64,000 bases of DNA from JAWLGJ01 sp041685145 (lineage in GTDB: Bacteria > Pseudomonadota > Alphaproteobacteria > Rhodospirillales > Magnetospirillaceae). This document shows, one piece after another, positions 33,813 to 42,077 of the stretch. The translations under genes and the position numbers were made by a program. The stretch spans positions 62,001 to 126,000 of the forward strand of contig JAWLGJ010000002.1 of NCBI GenBank assembly GCA_041685145.1, given 5' to 3'. Positions within the stretch are counted from its first letter, which is position 1; the number at the start of each line of letters is the position of its first letter. The notes below the pieces were generated by a model. It searched no databases and was not told the DNA's origin. It saw nothing but the letters and a program-made list of their open reading frames with translations.

Positions 33813-34787
33813 TCACCGCATGTTGCGGACGCCAGACGGATGGTTGGAGCCATGCACCTGCGAGTGGCAATTCAGGCACCCCTTGGCGATGAGCTGATGG
33901 GCGTTGCCCGCCAGCGAGGCGCCGTCATAGGCGGTGCTGGGGTGGTACTGCGCCATGTGGCATTCCTGGCACAGGAACGGCACGCGCGCCTTCAGCAGCC
34001 GCGGCTGGGTCGAGCCGTGGGGCGTGTGGCAGATGGTGCAGTCCTCGCGCACCGGGGCGTGGTTCCACAGGAAGGGACCGCGCTTCTCGGCATGGCAGTC
34101 ATAGCAGGTGTCGTTGACGGTCAGCCCGCGCAGCAGAGTGGGCGTGGGCGAACCGTGGGGGTTGTGGCAGTCCGAGCACGCCACCTCGCCCTCGCGGGTG
34201 GGGTGGTGCGAACGCTTGAAGCTGTCGGCGCGCTGCTGCTTGTGGCAGTTGAAGCAGACTTCCGACTGCGTCGCCTTGGCCTGCACCGTGTCGCGGTGGG
34301 CGTGGATGTCGTGGCAGCTGGCGCAGGGCACGTCGGCCATCTGGTGCTGGCTGCCGTGCCAGTTCATACGCTCGCCGCCCTTGTGGCAGTCCAGGCAGAC
34401 CTGGTTCTGGGTGGCGACGGGCGTCGCCGAGCCGGCGCCGAAGGTGATGGCCGGCGGGTCGCGCTGTTCCTGGCCTTCCTCCTTGCGCAGATGCTCGGGG
34501 CTGGCGCCGTGGCAGCTTTCGCACTGGTGATTGGCGAACGGCGTGCGCTCGTCGGCCTTCAGGGCGTGCGGCCCGTCGAGCACCAGCGTCGCCGGCGGTT
34601 CGTCATGGCAGCGCAGGCAGCTGTCCTCGCCGCGCGGCGCGTACTGGGCGTTCTCGTCCTGGGTGGCGGCGACCTGCTGCGCATCGGCGAGCTGTTGCTC
34701 CGCCGCCGTTTCGGCCCCGGCCGGCATGGCCATAGACATCATCAGGGCCATGACAAGCGGGGCGAAAAACCCCTTCACTCTTACCAT
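33813..34787 (-). CDS. periplasmic decaheme c-type cytochrome (MtrA/PioA/DmsE-like)
   Basis: A 324-residue secreted cytochrome with exactly ten CxxCH haem sites, from CLRCH near residue 57 to CLNCH near the C-terminus. Size and spacing match the MtrA/DmsE type rather than the longer PioA. The signal peptide ends near PAGAETAA. MtrA inserts in MtrB and carries electrons across the outer membrane. It lies 31 bp upstream of the MtrB-like gene. The start ATG follows GGGAGGG. Confidence 0.92.
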   Translation of the reverse strand: MVRVKGFFAPLVMALMMSMAMPAGAETAAEQQLADAQQVAATQDENAQYAPRGEDSCLRCHDEPPATLVLDGPHALKADERTPFANHQCESCHGASPEHLRKEEGQEQRDPPAITFGAGSATPVATQNQVCLDCHKGGERMNWHGSQHQMADVPCASCHDIHAHRDTVQAKATQSEVCFNCHKQQRADSFKRSHHPTREGEVACSDCHNPHGSPTPTLLRGLTVNDTCYDCHAEKRGPFLWNHAPVREDCTICHTPHGSTQPRLLKARVPFLCQECHMAQYHPSTAYDGASLAGNAHQLIAKGCLNCHSQVHGSNHPSGVRNMR

Positions 34788-34834
34788 ATGATTTTCCCTC
34801 CCTTATTCGGAACCCCTTGGGCTGGTCTGGGTTG

Positions 34835-35773
34835 TTATTGCTTCTTGGCCACGAAGACGGCATCGCCGCCGTCGAGCGCGAAGGTGTACTCGAACGACAC
34901 GTGGTGGTATCGCCCGGCGGTGTTGTTGTCGTGGATGGCGAAGCCGGCGGTGTAGGTCTTGCCGGGCTCCAGCGGCTTGTAGGCGCCGCCGCCCGGATTC
35001 AGCGGACGGCTGAGAACGACCACCCACTTGTCGCCTTCCAGGCCGCCCTCGGCACTGGCCACGGTGGAGTCGTTGGTCTCCCGGCGGTCGAGGATGTGGC
35101 CATCGACGGCCGCGGCGGGCTGACCGGGGTTGAGGCGGGCCTGCCAGTATTCCAGGTACTGGCCGCCGGCCATCATCTTGGCGATGTCCGCCTCGGGCTT
35201 GACGAACTCGCCGCCACCCTGGCGGGTGATCTTGGTGCGCGAGCCCATCAGGTATTTGGGCATGTCGACGCCGTCCTTGGCGCTGGCCATGCCGTTGGCG
35301 TCGTCGTGACAGACGCCCCAACAGCCGGCGCGCCCCGCCTCGGCCACCGAACCGTCATCGAACATCACGGTGACCTTCTGGGCGTAGTCGGCATCCATGC
35401 CCTGCGCCGTGCCGCCGTCGGCGGGATACTCGACGCGCACATAGAAGTTCTCGCCGTCGTGGGCCATCTTGACGTCGGCGGCGATGTGACCCCGGCGGCC
35501 GTCGAGCGGATGCGGCTCGACCTTCTTGCCGGAATTGATCAGCGCCCCGATGTCGGACTCCTCGCCGCCGTGGCACTCACGGCAGTTCTTGCCCTCGCGG
35601 AACTTGGTCGCGCCGCTGTGGTCCGACTTGGTCAGAACCCACTCCCAGGACGCCTGCCCGGGGTGGAACAGCTTCACCTCGTTCCCTTCGACCTGGCTCC
35701 AATCGATGGCCAGGGCCGGCGCGGGCAGAAAGCTCAGCCCGGCCATTACAGTCGCAACGGCAACCGCTCTCAT
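34835..35773 (-). CDS. periplasmic haem-binding protein of the EB_dh/cytochrome c-552 type
   Basis: A 312-residue secreted protein with a signal peptide ending near PALAIDW. It has the ethylbenzene-dehydrogenase gamma/DMSO-reductase-like haem-binding fold pattern (segments such as EWVLTKSDHSG, NFYVRVEYPADGG and VVVLSRPLNPGG). One canonical haem site CRECH (around residue 64) and one CWGVCH with three residues between the cysteines are present. It is probably an electron carrier between the NapC-like protein and the decaheme protein; partner assignment is inferred from operon order. Confidence 0.7.
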   Translation of the reverse strand: MRAVAVATVMAGLSFLPAPALAIDWSQVEGNEVKLFHPGQASWEWVLTKSDHSGATKFREGKNCRECHGGEESDIGALINSGKKVEPHPLDGRRGHIAADVKMAHDGENFYVRVEYPADGGTAQGMDADYAQKVTVMFDDGSVAEAGRAGCWGVCHDDANGMASAKDGVDMPKYLMGSRTKITRQGGGEFVKPEADIAKMMAGGQYLEYWQARLNPGQPAAAVDGHILDRRETNDSTVASAEGGLEGDKWVVVLSRPLNPGGGAYKPLEPGKTYTAGFAIHDNNTAGRYHHVSFEYTFALDGGDAVFVAKKQ

Positions 35774-35784
35774 GATTCCTCCCT

Positions 35785-36378
35785 TCACAGACCGAAATCT
35801 TGTTCTTCTTCCGGCTCTTCCGGCTCGAGCTGGTCGTGCACCGGCTTGTGCGCGATGCCCTTGTGACAGTCGATGCAGGTCTCGCCGTTTTCTTTCATCG
35901 TCGAGTGCTGCCCCCAGGCGCGGCCGCGCTGCTGCTCTTCGTCCATCGCCTCGGCTTTGTGGCAGGACCGGCAGGTGGCCGAATCGGAGGCCTTCATCCG
36001 CGCCCATTCCCGTTTCGCCATTTCCAGGCGCCGGGCGTCGAATTTCTCGGGGGTGTCGACCGTGCCCAGCATGGCGTGCCAGACCTCCTTGGCGGCCATG
36101 ATCTTGCGCGTGAACAGCGCGATGGCGTCGTCCTTTTGCACATGGCAGTCGGAGCAAGCCACACGAACGCCGGTCCGGCTCTTGAAGTGCACGGTCTCCT
36201 TGTATTCCTGATAGACATTGTCGCGCATCTCGTGGCACGAGATGCAGAATTCCATGTCGTTGGTGTAGTGGATCACTTCCTGGGCGCCGACGGTGCCGAT
36301 GACGCCCAGCAGCAGAACCAGAACCACAGCGCCCGGACGGCCCCAACGTTTTGCGCCGCCCTTGTCAGATGAACTCAT
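35785..36378 (-). CDS. tetraheme NapC/NirT/CymA-like quinol dehydrogenase
   Basis: A 197-residue membrane-anchored cytochrome. One N-terminal transmembrane helix (residues about 15-34) is followed by four CxxCH sites: CISCH, CSDCH, CRSCH, CIDCH. This is the NapC/NirT pattern, which oxidises membrane quinols and hands electrons to periplasmic cytochromes, as CymA does for MtrA. It is the first gene of the operon and supplies the inner-membrane end of the electron conduit. The acidic C-terminus (EPEEPEEEQDFGL) may dock partners. Confidence 0.85.
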   Translation of the reverse strand: MSSSDKGGAKRWGRPGAVVLVLLLGVIGTVGAQEVIHYTNDMEFCISCHEMRDNVYQEYKETVHFKSRTGVRVACSDCHVQKDDAIALFTRKIMAAKEVWHAMLGTVDTPEKFDARRLEMAKREWARMKASDSATCRSCHKAEAMDEEQQRGRAWGQHSTMKENGETCIDCHKGIAHKPVHDQLEPEEPEEEQDFGL

Positions 36379-36674
36379 CCCTGCCCCCGTACGATTGATC
36401 CCTTCGCAACAGGGGCGCCAAAACGGCCGCTTTCATTAGCTGCCCCCCTTGTTCCCAGTTTCCAGTTGCGACTTCCGCGCCGAAAAGCCGTGGCCCGTCG
36501 GCGCATGAGGTCACATTCGAGCGGAAGCAGGAGATTGTTTTTATTATCGTTACAAGTAAGTTCTATTCTGGTGCGGGACGCCACCGTGTTAAACCCAGCG
36601 TTCGCCCCGCCTCTCCTACAAAAACCGCTGCCTCCCGGAGTGACAGCACCGAAACGTTACTGCCACTGAAACGT

Positions 36675-36702
36675 ACTATAGCCCGAACCTTAACCTTACC
36701 AA
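36675..36702 (-). promoter_or_regulatory. candidate promoter of the NapC-MtrAB operon
   Basis: On the minus strand TTGGTA (36697-36702) and TATAGT (36675-36680), spacer 16 bp. It would leave a leader of about 290 nt before the NapC-like ATG. The direct repeat GAAACGT(T)ACT lies just downstream and could bind a regulator. Confidence 0.4.
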
Positions 36703-36758
36703 AATGTTTTTCTTTGCCTTTGCCATATCCGTAGCAGGACAGTGCATATGACAATGTA

Positions 36759-36773
36759 GTAAATAATATTTAC
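36759..36773. promoter_or_regulatory. 15-bp perfect palindrome, possible operator
   Basis: GTAAATA-A-TATTTAC in the AT-rich part of the intergenic region, about 60 bp upstream of the predicted -35. The symmetry and position suggest a binding site for an activator or repressor of the electron-conduit operon; the regulator is not identified. Confidence 0.4.
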
Positions 36774-36927
36774 AATATGTTTGTGTATATCCCAGTCCTG
36801 CGTCTCTCCTGGCGTCGGGCGAGCGGCGTCTTGCGGCGCTGGCGGCGCCTTGAAAGGCGGAAAACATCGCAAGCGCGCCCGACTGGAAGCGCCTGGGAGA
36901 ACGAGCGGCCGAATGGGGGAAACGACT

Positions 36928-38592
36928 TCAGTCGGCGTTGCGCCGCCGGTGCGTCGCCAGATAAGGCGGCGTGCGGGATTTCGGCACTCGCCGCACGAAG
37001 TTGTAGCGCGCCACGTGATAACTGGGATCGAAGCCGTAGAAGTTGAGCTTCATCCTCAGCAATTCCTCCCGGCGATAATCGTCCAGGGGCCGGGCCGCCT
37101 CGTCGGCCGCCCGCCGCCGCCTTTTCTCGGCCAGCAGCGCGCCGAGATGGGGATCGGCGGCCAGGCGCGTGGCGTAGTCCTCCACCCACGGCAGCACGGC
37201 GGCGCCGCGCGCCTCGATCACGGTGTCCACCAGTCCCAGGCGCCGCGCCTCGTCCACCCCCATCGGCAGCCGCGCCTGGGTGACGGCCTCGGCCCGCTCG
37301 GCGCCGCAGCGCCGGGGCAGCAGATAGGTCCAATACTCCGAGCCGTAGAGATTGCCCATCCCCTTGTAATGGGGGTTGAGCACCACGCCCCGGCGCGCCA
37401 GCACCCGATCCGCCGCCAGGGCGAGGAAAACACCGCCGGCGCCGGCGCCACCGCGCAGCACCGCCACGATCAGCTTGTTCTCGGCGGTGACGATCGCCCG
37501 CGCGAGGTCATCGATGGCGTTGATGCTGCGCCACGACTCGTCGGCGGGACTGTCGGCGGCCTCGATCAGGTTGAGGTGGATGCCGTTGCACCAGAAATCG
37601 GGTCCGCCGGTCAGCACCAGCACCCGCGTCGGGCGGCGGCGGGCGGCGTTGAAGGCATCCAGGAGCCGTCGGCACTGCTCGACCCCCAGCGCGCCGTTGT
37701 GAAAGGCGAAGTGCAGGTAGCCCACCCCCGCCCGTTCCTCGTAGACGACATCTCCGGGGCCGTCCGCCACCGGCAGGTCCGCCACCGCCGCCCCGCCCAG
37801 CGCCAGACTCGCCGGCAGCTTGAAGTCCGGCTCGCCGTCGCGGCGACGCAGATGCCCCAGCCACACCGCCCCGTCGCGGGTGGCGCGGCAGACGGCGCCG
37901 CCGTCGCGGGCGCGGGCGATGAGGGCCCCCGGCAGCCCGCTCAACCCCGGCGCCGGGTGGGCGTCGTGCAGCATCACCGGCAGGCCGGCGAGGGTGTCGC
38001 GCAGGCCGGGATGGCCGTCGGCGGAGCGGATCTTGCGCAGAACCGTGGCGGTGTCGTCGGCCCGCCAGTCGATGGCGCGGTCGGCCTGGCGCATGGGCGG
38101 GCGCCACATATGGCGGCCGCACCGCCGGGGACGATCGCCGTTCGCCAGGCGCTCCAGCGCCTCGACCACCGCCGCCACCGCCGCCTCGGTGACCTCGTTG
38201 CGGTACAGGCTGCTCTTGGTGGCGGCGCGCATGGGGAACACGCGATGCGCCCACACCGGCCCGGCGTCCATCTCGGCCTCGGCCTGCAGCACCGTCACCC
38301 CCCATTCCGGCGCCTCGTCGAGGATGGCCCAGTCCAGGGCCGACGGCCCCCGGTCGCCGGGCGGGCCGGGATGCACCACTAGGCAGGGGCCGCGCCGCCA
38401 CACCGCCTCGGGAATGGCGCGCTTGAGGAAGGGCGCCACCACCACGTCCGGCCGCGCCAGGTCCACTGCCTCGGCGGTGACGGCATCGTCGATGTCGAAC
38501 TCGACGGTAACCGTGTGGCCGCGCTCACGCAGATCCACGAACAGGCGCTGCGCCAGCGAATTGAAGGCATGGGTCAGGAGGAGAACGCGCAT
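36928..38592 (-). CDS. hypX: hydrogenase maturation protein HypX (CO ligand from formyl-tetrahydrofolate)
   Basis: A 554-residue HypX/HoxX. The N-terminal half is a formyltransferase-like domain (VHPGPPGDRGPSALDWAI around residue 75). The C-terminal half (from about 275) is crotonase-like with HFAFHNGALG and VLRGGAGAGGVFLALAADR. HypX releases CO from formyl-tetrahydrofolate for the NiFe active site when O2 is present, so the system matures an oxygen-exposed hydrogenase. The ATG at 38592 shares one base with the hypE stop. It is the last gene of hypABFCDEX. Confidence 0.92.
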   Translation of the reverse strand: MRVLLLTHAFNSLAQRLFVDLRERGHTVTVEFDIDDAVTAEAVDLARPDVVVAPFLKRAIPEAVWRRGPCLVVHPGPPGDRGPSALDWAILDEAPEWGVTVLQAEAEMDAGPVWAHRVFPMRAATKSSLYRNEVTEAAVAAVVEALERLANGDRPRRCGRHMWRPPMRQADRAIDWRADDTATVLRKIRSADGHPGLRDTLAGLPVMLHDAHPAPGLSGLPGALIARARDGGAVCRATRDGAVWLGHLRRRDGEPDFKLPASLALGGAAVADLPVADGPGDVVYEERAGVGYLHFAFHNGALGVEQCRRLLDAFNAARRRPTRVLVLTGGPDFWCNGIHLNLIEAADSPADESWRSINAIDDLARAIVTAENKLIVAVLRGGAGAGGVFLALAADRVLARRGVVLNPHYKGMGNLYGSEYWTYLLPRRCGAERAEAVTQARLPMGVDEARRLGLVDTVIEARGAAVLPWVEDYATRLAADPHLGALLAEKRRRRAADEAARPLDDYRREELLRMKLNFYGFDPSYHVARYNFVRRVPKSRTPPYLATHRRRNAD

Positions 38593-39626
38593 CAGCATAT
38601 GCGCGGCAGTTGCTCGCCCGCCAGCCAATCGACCACGCGCCGTCCGCCAAAACTGGTCTCCATCTGCACGAAGCGATGCGAATCGTCGATCACCTCGCCG
38701 ATGATGGCGGCATCGCGGCCCAGCGGATGGGCGCGCATGGCCGCCAGCAGGTCGTCGGCCCGCCCGCCGGGGCAGACGGCGACCATCTTGCCCTCGTTGG
38801 CGATATACAGCGGGTCGAGGCCCAGCAACTCGCAGGCCCCCTTCACCGCTTCCTTCATCGGCAGGGCCTCCTCGCGGATGACCATGCCGACGCCCGATCG
38901 CTGCGCCAGTTCGTTGAGGGTGGCGGCCAAACCGCCGCGGGTGGGATCGCGCAGGCAGTGGATGTCGGGCACCGCCGCCACCATCGCCGCCACCAGCGTA
39001 TGCAGCGCCGCCGAATCGGAGGCGAGGGCGGTCTCGAACTCAAGGTTCTCGCGCTTCGACAGCACCGCGACGCCGTGGTCGCCGAGGCTGCCGGAGACCA
39101 GCACCGCGTCCCCTGGCCGGGCGCGATGGCCGGAAATGTCGATGCCTGGCGGCACGACGCCGACGCCGGCCGTGGTGATGAAGACGCCGTCGCCCTTGCC
39201 GCGCTCGACGACCTTGGTGTCGCCGGTGACCACCGGCACCCCCGCCTGCCGCGAGGCCCGCGCCATGCTCTCGACCACCGCCTTCAGGTCGGCGAGCGGC
39301 AGCCCCTCCTCGATGATAAAGCCCGCCGAGAGGTACAGCGGCCGGGCGCCGGCGGTGGCGAGGTCGTTGATGGTGCCGTGCACGGCCAGCGAGCCGATGT
39401 CGCCGCCGGGAAAGAACAGCGGCGCCACCACATAGCCGTCGGTGGACATCACCATGCGGCCTGCCGGAACCTCGAAGGCGGCGTGGTCGTCCTGGCGGCG
39501 CAGCATGTCGTTGTCGAAGGCGGCGACGAAAAGTTCGTCGATAAGCTGCGCCATCGCGCGGCCGCCGCCGCCGTGGGTCATGTCGACGCGGCCGTGCCGC
39601 CAGTCGATGCGGGAAGAATGGTTCAT
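38592..39626 (-). CDS. hypE: hydrogenase maturation protein HypE
   Basis: A 344-residue PurM-like ATPase that dehydrates a C-terminal thiocarbamate to thiocyanate, the source of the CN ligands. The C-terminus ends in PRIC, with the essential terminal cysteine. N-terminal MTHGGGGRAMAQLID and VSTDGYVV-type ATP-binding region (MSTDGYVVAP) are present. The ATG at 39626 overlaps the hypD stop by 4 bp. Confidence 0.95.
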   Translation of the reverse strand: MNHSSRIDWRHGRVDMTHGGGGRAMAQLIDELFVAAFDNDMLRRQDDHAAFEVPAGRMVMSTDGYVVAPLFFPGGDIGSLAVHGTINDLATAGARPLYLSAGFIIEEGLPLADLKAVVESMARASRQAGVPVVTGDTKVVERGKGDGVFITTAGVGVVPPGIDISGHRARPGDAVLVSGSLGDHGVAVLSKRENLEFETALASDSAALHTLVAAMVAAVPDIHCLRDPTRGGLAATLNELAQRSGVGMVIREEALPMKEAVKGACELLGLDPLYIANEGKMVAVCPGGRADDLLAAMRAHPLGRDAAIIGEVIDDSHRFVQMETSFGGRRVVDWLAGEQLPRIC

Positions 39627-40768
39627 GGCGCGCTCGCGGAGGGTTGCGGGCCGCGGAAGCGGCCATAGGTCCAGTGGGCGGCGCAGGCGCCCTCGGCCGA
39701 AACCATGCACGAGCCCATCGGGGTTTCGGGGGTGCAGGCGGTGCCGAAGAGCTTGCAGTCCGCCGGCGCCTTGACGCCGCGCAGGATGGCGCCGCACTCG
39801 CAGGCCTTGTGGTCGGGAACGCTGCGCGCCGGCAGGTGGAAACGGCGTTCGGCGTCGAAGTCGCCATAGGCGGCCTTGATCCGCAGCGCCGAATACGGCA
39901 CCACCCCCAGGCCGCGCCATTCGAAGCTCTTGCGCAGTTCCATCACCTCCGCCACCAGCGCCTGCGCCTTGGCGTTGCCATCGCGGCTGACGGCGCGGCT
40001 GTATTCGTTCTCGACCTCGCAACGCCCCTGGTTGATCTGGCGCACCAGCATCAGGATGGCCTGCATCACGTCCAGGGGCTCGAAACCGGCGATGACCACC
40101 GGCTTCCGGTATTCCTCGGCAAAGTACTCGTAGGGGCGCGCGCCGATGACGGTCGAGACGTGGGCGGGGCCGATGAAGCCGTCCAGCGGCACCGTCCCCA
40201 GGCCGCGCACGTCCGGGCTCTCCAGGATGTTCTGGATCGCCGCCGGGGTGAGCACATGGTTGCAGAACACCGAGAAATTCGCCAGTCCCAGCGCCGCCGC
40301 CTGCCGGATCACCACCGCCGTCGGCGGCGTGGTGGTCTCGAAGCCGATGGCGAAGAACACCACCTCGCGCTCGGGATTCGCCTGGGCGATGGCCAGGGCG
40401 TCGGCGGCGGAATAGACCATGCGCACGTCCGCCCCCGCCGCCTTGGCCTTGATGAGGCTGCTGCGCCCCGACCCCGGCACCCGCATCACGTCACCATAGG
40501 TGGACAGCACCACCCCCTCGGCGGCGGCCAGGGCGATGGCGTTGTCGATGCGGGCCACCGGCAGCACGCAGACCGGGCATCCCGGCCCGTGGATCAGGCG
40601 CACATCCGCCGGGAGCAGGTCGGCGATGCCGTAGCGGGCGATGGCATGGGTGTGGCCGCCGCAGAACTCCATCAGGTGATAGCGGCGGCCGGGGCGGACC
40701 TCGGCGGCGACCGCCCGCGCCAGGCCGCGCGCCAAGCCACCGTCGCGGAACTCGTCGACGTATTTCAT
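39623..40768 (-). CDS. hypD: hydrogenase maturation protein HypD
   Basis: A 381-residue iron-sulfur protein that, with HypC, assembles the Fe(CN)2CO unit. Signatures: MEFCGGHTHAIARYG (around residue 33), GPGCPVCVLP (around 61), and the C-terminal cluster-binding cysteines in KACECGAILRG and CTPETPMGSCMVSAEGAC. The ATG at 40768 overlaps the hypC stop by 4 bp. Confidence 0.95.
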   Translation of the reverse strand: MKYVDEFRDGGLARGLARAVAAEVRPGRRYHLMEFCGGHTHAIARYGIADLLPADVRLIHGPGCPVCVLPVARIDNAIALAAAEGVVLSTYGDVMRVPGSGRSSLIKAKAAGADVRMVYSAADALAIAQANPEREVVFFAIGFETTTPPTAVVIRQAAALGLANFSVFCNHVLTPAAIQNILESPDVRGLGTVPLDGFIGPAHVSTVIGARPYEYFAEEYRKPVVIAGFEPLDVMQAILMLVRQINQGRCEVENEYSRAVSRDGNAKAQALVAEVMELRKSFEWRGLGVVPYSALRIKAAYGDFDAERRFHLPARSVPDHKACECGAILRGVKAPADCKLFGTACTPETPMGSCMVSAEGACAAHWTYGRFRGPQPSASAP

Positions 40769-40998
40769 TCCCGCGCCGCCGCCGCCGCCGCCATCTCGGC
40801 GAACAGGGCCAGCGTCTTGGCGGCCTCGTCGGCGTCCACCTTCGACAGCGCGAAGCCGACATGCACGATGACGTAGTCGCCCGGCCGCACGTCCTCGACC
40901 AGCGCGAGCGAGATTTCCTTGCCGACCCCGCCCAGTTCGACGCGGGCGCGCTCGTCCTCCATCACCTCGGTCACCAGCGCCGGCAGGGCCAGACACAT
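40765..40998 (-). CDS. hypC: hydrogenase maturation chaperone HypC
   Basis: A 77-residue HypC/HupF-family chaperone beginning MCLALPALV; the cysteine at position 2 binds the iron unit delivered to the hydrogenase large subunit. The GDYVIVHVGFALSKVD segment (about 47-62) is diagnostic. The start is fixed by the conserved N-terminus, so upstream in-frame starts are rejected. It overlaps hypD by 4 bp. Confidence 0.95.
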   Translation of the reverse strand: MCLALPALVTEVMEDERARVELGGVGKEISLALVEDVRPGDYVIVHVGFALSKVDADEAAKTLALFAEMAAAAAARE

Positions 40999-41000
40999 GG

Positions 41001-42077
41001 CTACAGATCTCCCCTTTCCACGGCCAGCGCGGCCACCCACGCCTGGCCGAAGCTCACCGCCGGGTCGCCGGGCGGCAGCCGCGCCGCCGTCAGCGGCTCC
41101 AGGCCACGCCGGGCCAGTTCCGCGGTCAGTCCCCCGGTCAGCACCCGGTTATAGAAGCAGCCGCCCCCCAGGCAAACGGTGCCCGTGCCGGCGGCGCGCG
41201 CGCCCCACTCCACCCAGTCGGCCAGCGCCGCGACCAGCGTGCCGTGGAAGAGGTCGGCGCCGGCGGCCGCGTCCATCGCCGTCAGGCGCTCCAGCAGCGG
41301 CAACAGGTCGAGGACGCCCTCCTCCCGCCGCCAGCCGCCGTCCAGGACGCGCGGCGCGCTCACCATTGCCTCCAGGGCCATCGGCGCCTGCCCCTCGAAG
41401 GCGGCGACGGGATAGACGCCCAACAGGCCGCAGGCGGCGTCGAACAGGCGCCCGGCGGACGAGGTGGCGGGGCAGTTGACGCCACGCGCCAGCACCTGCC
41501 CCAGAAGGGCGGCCGCCCGGTGGTCGGCGAAGCGGCGGGCGATCTCGTCCCCCCGGCCCATGCGGTGCAGGGCGGCGGCGGCCATCCGCCACGGCTCGCG
41601 CGCCGCCACGTCGCCGCCGGGCTGCGCCAGCGGCGCCAGATGCCCGAGGCGGCGATAGGCGGGGCCGTCGACGAGCAGCAGCTCCCCGCCCCAGCTTTCG
41701 TTGCCGGGTCCAAGGCCGAAACCGTCCAGCGCCAGACCCAGCACCGGGCGCTCGACGCCGTGCTCGGCGCACAGGGCGGCAATGTGGGCGTGGTGATGTT
41801 GCACCGCCAGCGCCGGCAGGCCCAGGGCCCCGGCATGGCGGGTGGAGTGGAAGTCGGGGTGCAGGTCGTGCGCCACCGCCCGCGGCGCCGTCCGCCCGCC
41901 CAGCGCGGCGACACTGGCCTCGAAGGCGCGAATGGCTTCGGGCGTGCCCAGGTCGCCATGATCCCCCGACAGCAGCGCCTCGGCGCCGCGTGTGGCGCAG
42001 ACGGTGTTCTTGAGATAGGCGCCCAGCCCCAACACCTCGGGCACCGGCCGCGACAACGGAATGGCGGAGAACATCAT
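41001..42077 (-). CDS. hypF: short HypF-type carbamoyltransferase (C-terminal module only)
   Basis: A 358-residue protein covering only the Kae1-like carbamoyltransferase part of HypF (AHDLHPDFHSTRHA, VQHHHAHIAALCAEHG, GGELLLVDGPAYRRLG, CLGGGCFYNRVL). Full HypF is about 750 residues with acylphosphatase, zinc-finger and YrdC domains; these are all missing here, and the ATG at 42077 overlapping the hypB stop leaves no room for them. Short HypF1 forms exist in Cupriavidus necator. Whether it works alone or needs a full HypF elsewhere is open. Confidence 0.85.
   Translation of the reverse strand: MMFSAIPLSRPVPEVLGLGAYLKNTVCATRGAEALLSGDHGDLGTPEAIRAFEASVAALGGRTAPRAVAHDLHPDFHSTRHAGALGLPALAVQHHHAHIAALCAEHGVERPVLGLALDGFGLGPGNESWGGELLLVDGPAYRRLGHLAPLAQPGGDVAAREPWRMAAAALHRMGRGDEIARRFADHRAAALLGQVLARGVNCPATSSAGRLFDAACGLLGVYPVAAFEGQAPMALEAMVSAPRVLDGGWRREEGVLDLLPLLERLTAMDAAAGADLFHGTLVAALADWVEWGARAAGTGTVCLGGGCFYNRVLTGGLTAELARRGLEPLTAARLPPGDPAVSFGQAWVAALAVERGDL

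Larger units (their letters stand above)
36379..36927. other. 549-bp intergenic region upstream of the NapC-MtrAB operon
   Basis: No credible gene. Bases about 36500-36790 are clearly more AT-rich than the surroundings and carry a minus-strand promoter candidate, a 15-bp palindrome and two direct copies of GAAACGT(T)ACT (36651-36661 and 36668-36677). The stretch from 36790 to 36927 is GC-rich hypX downstream sequence with short hairpins and no T-run. Confidence 0.6.
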
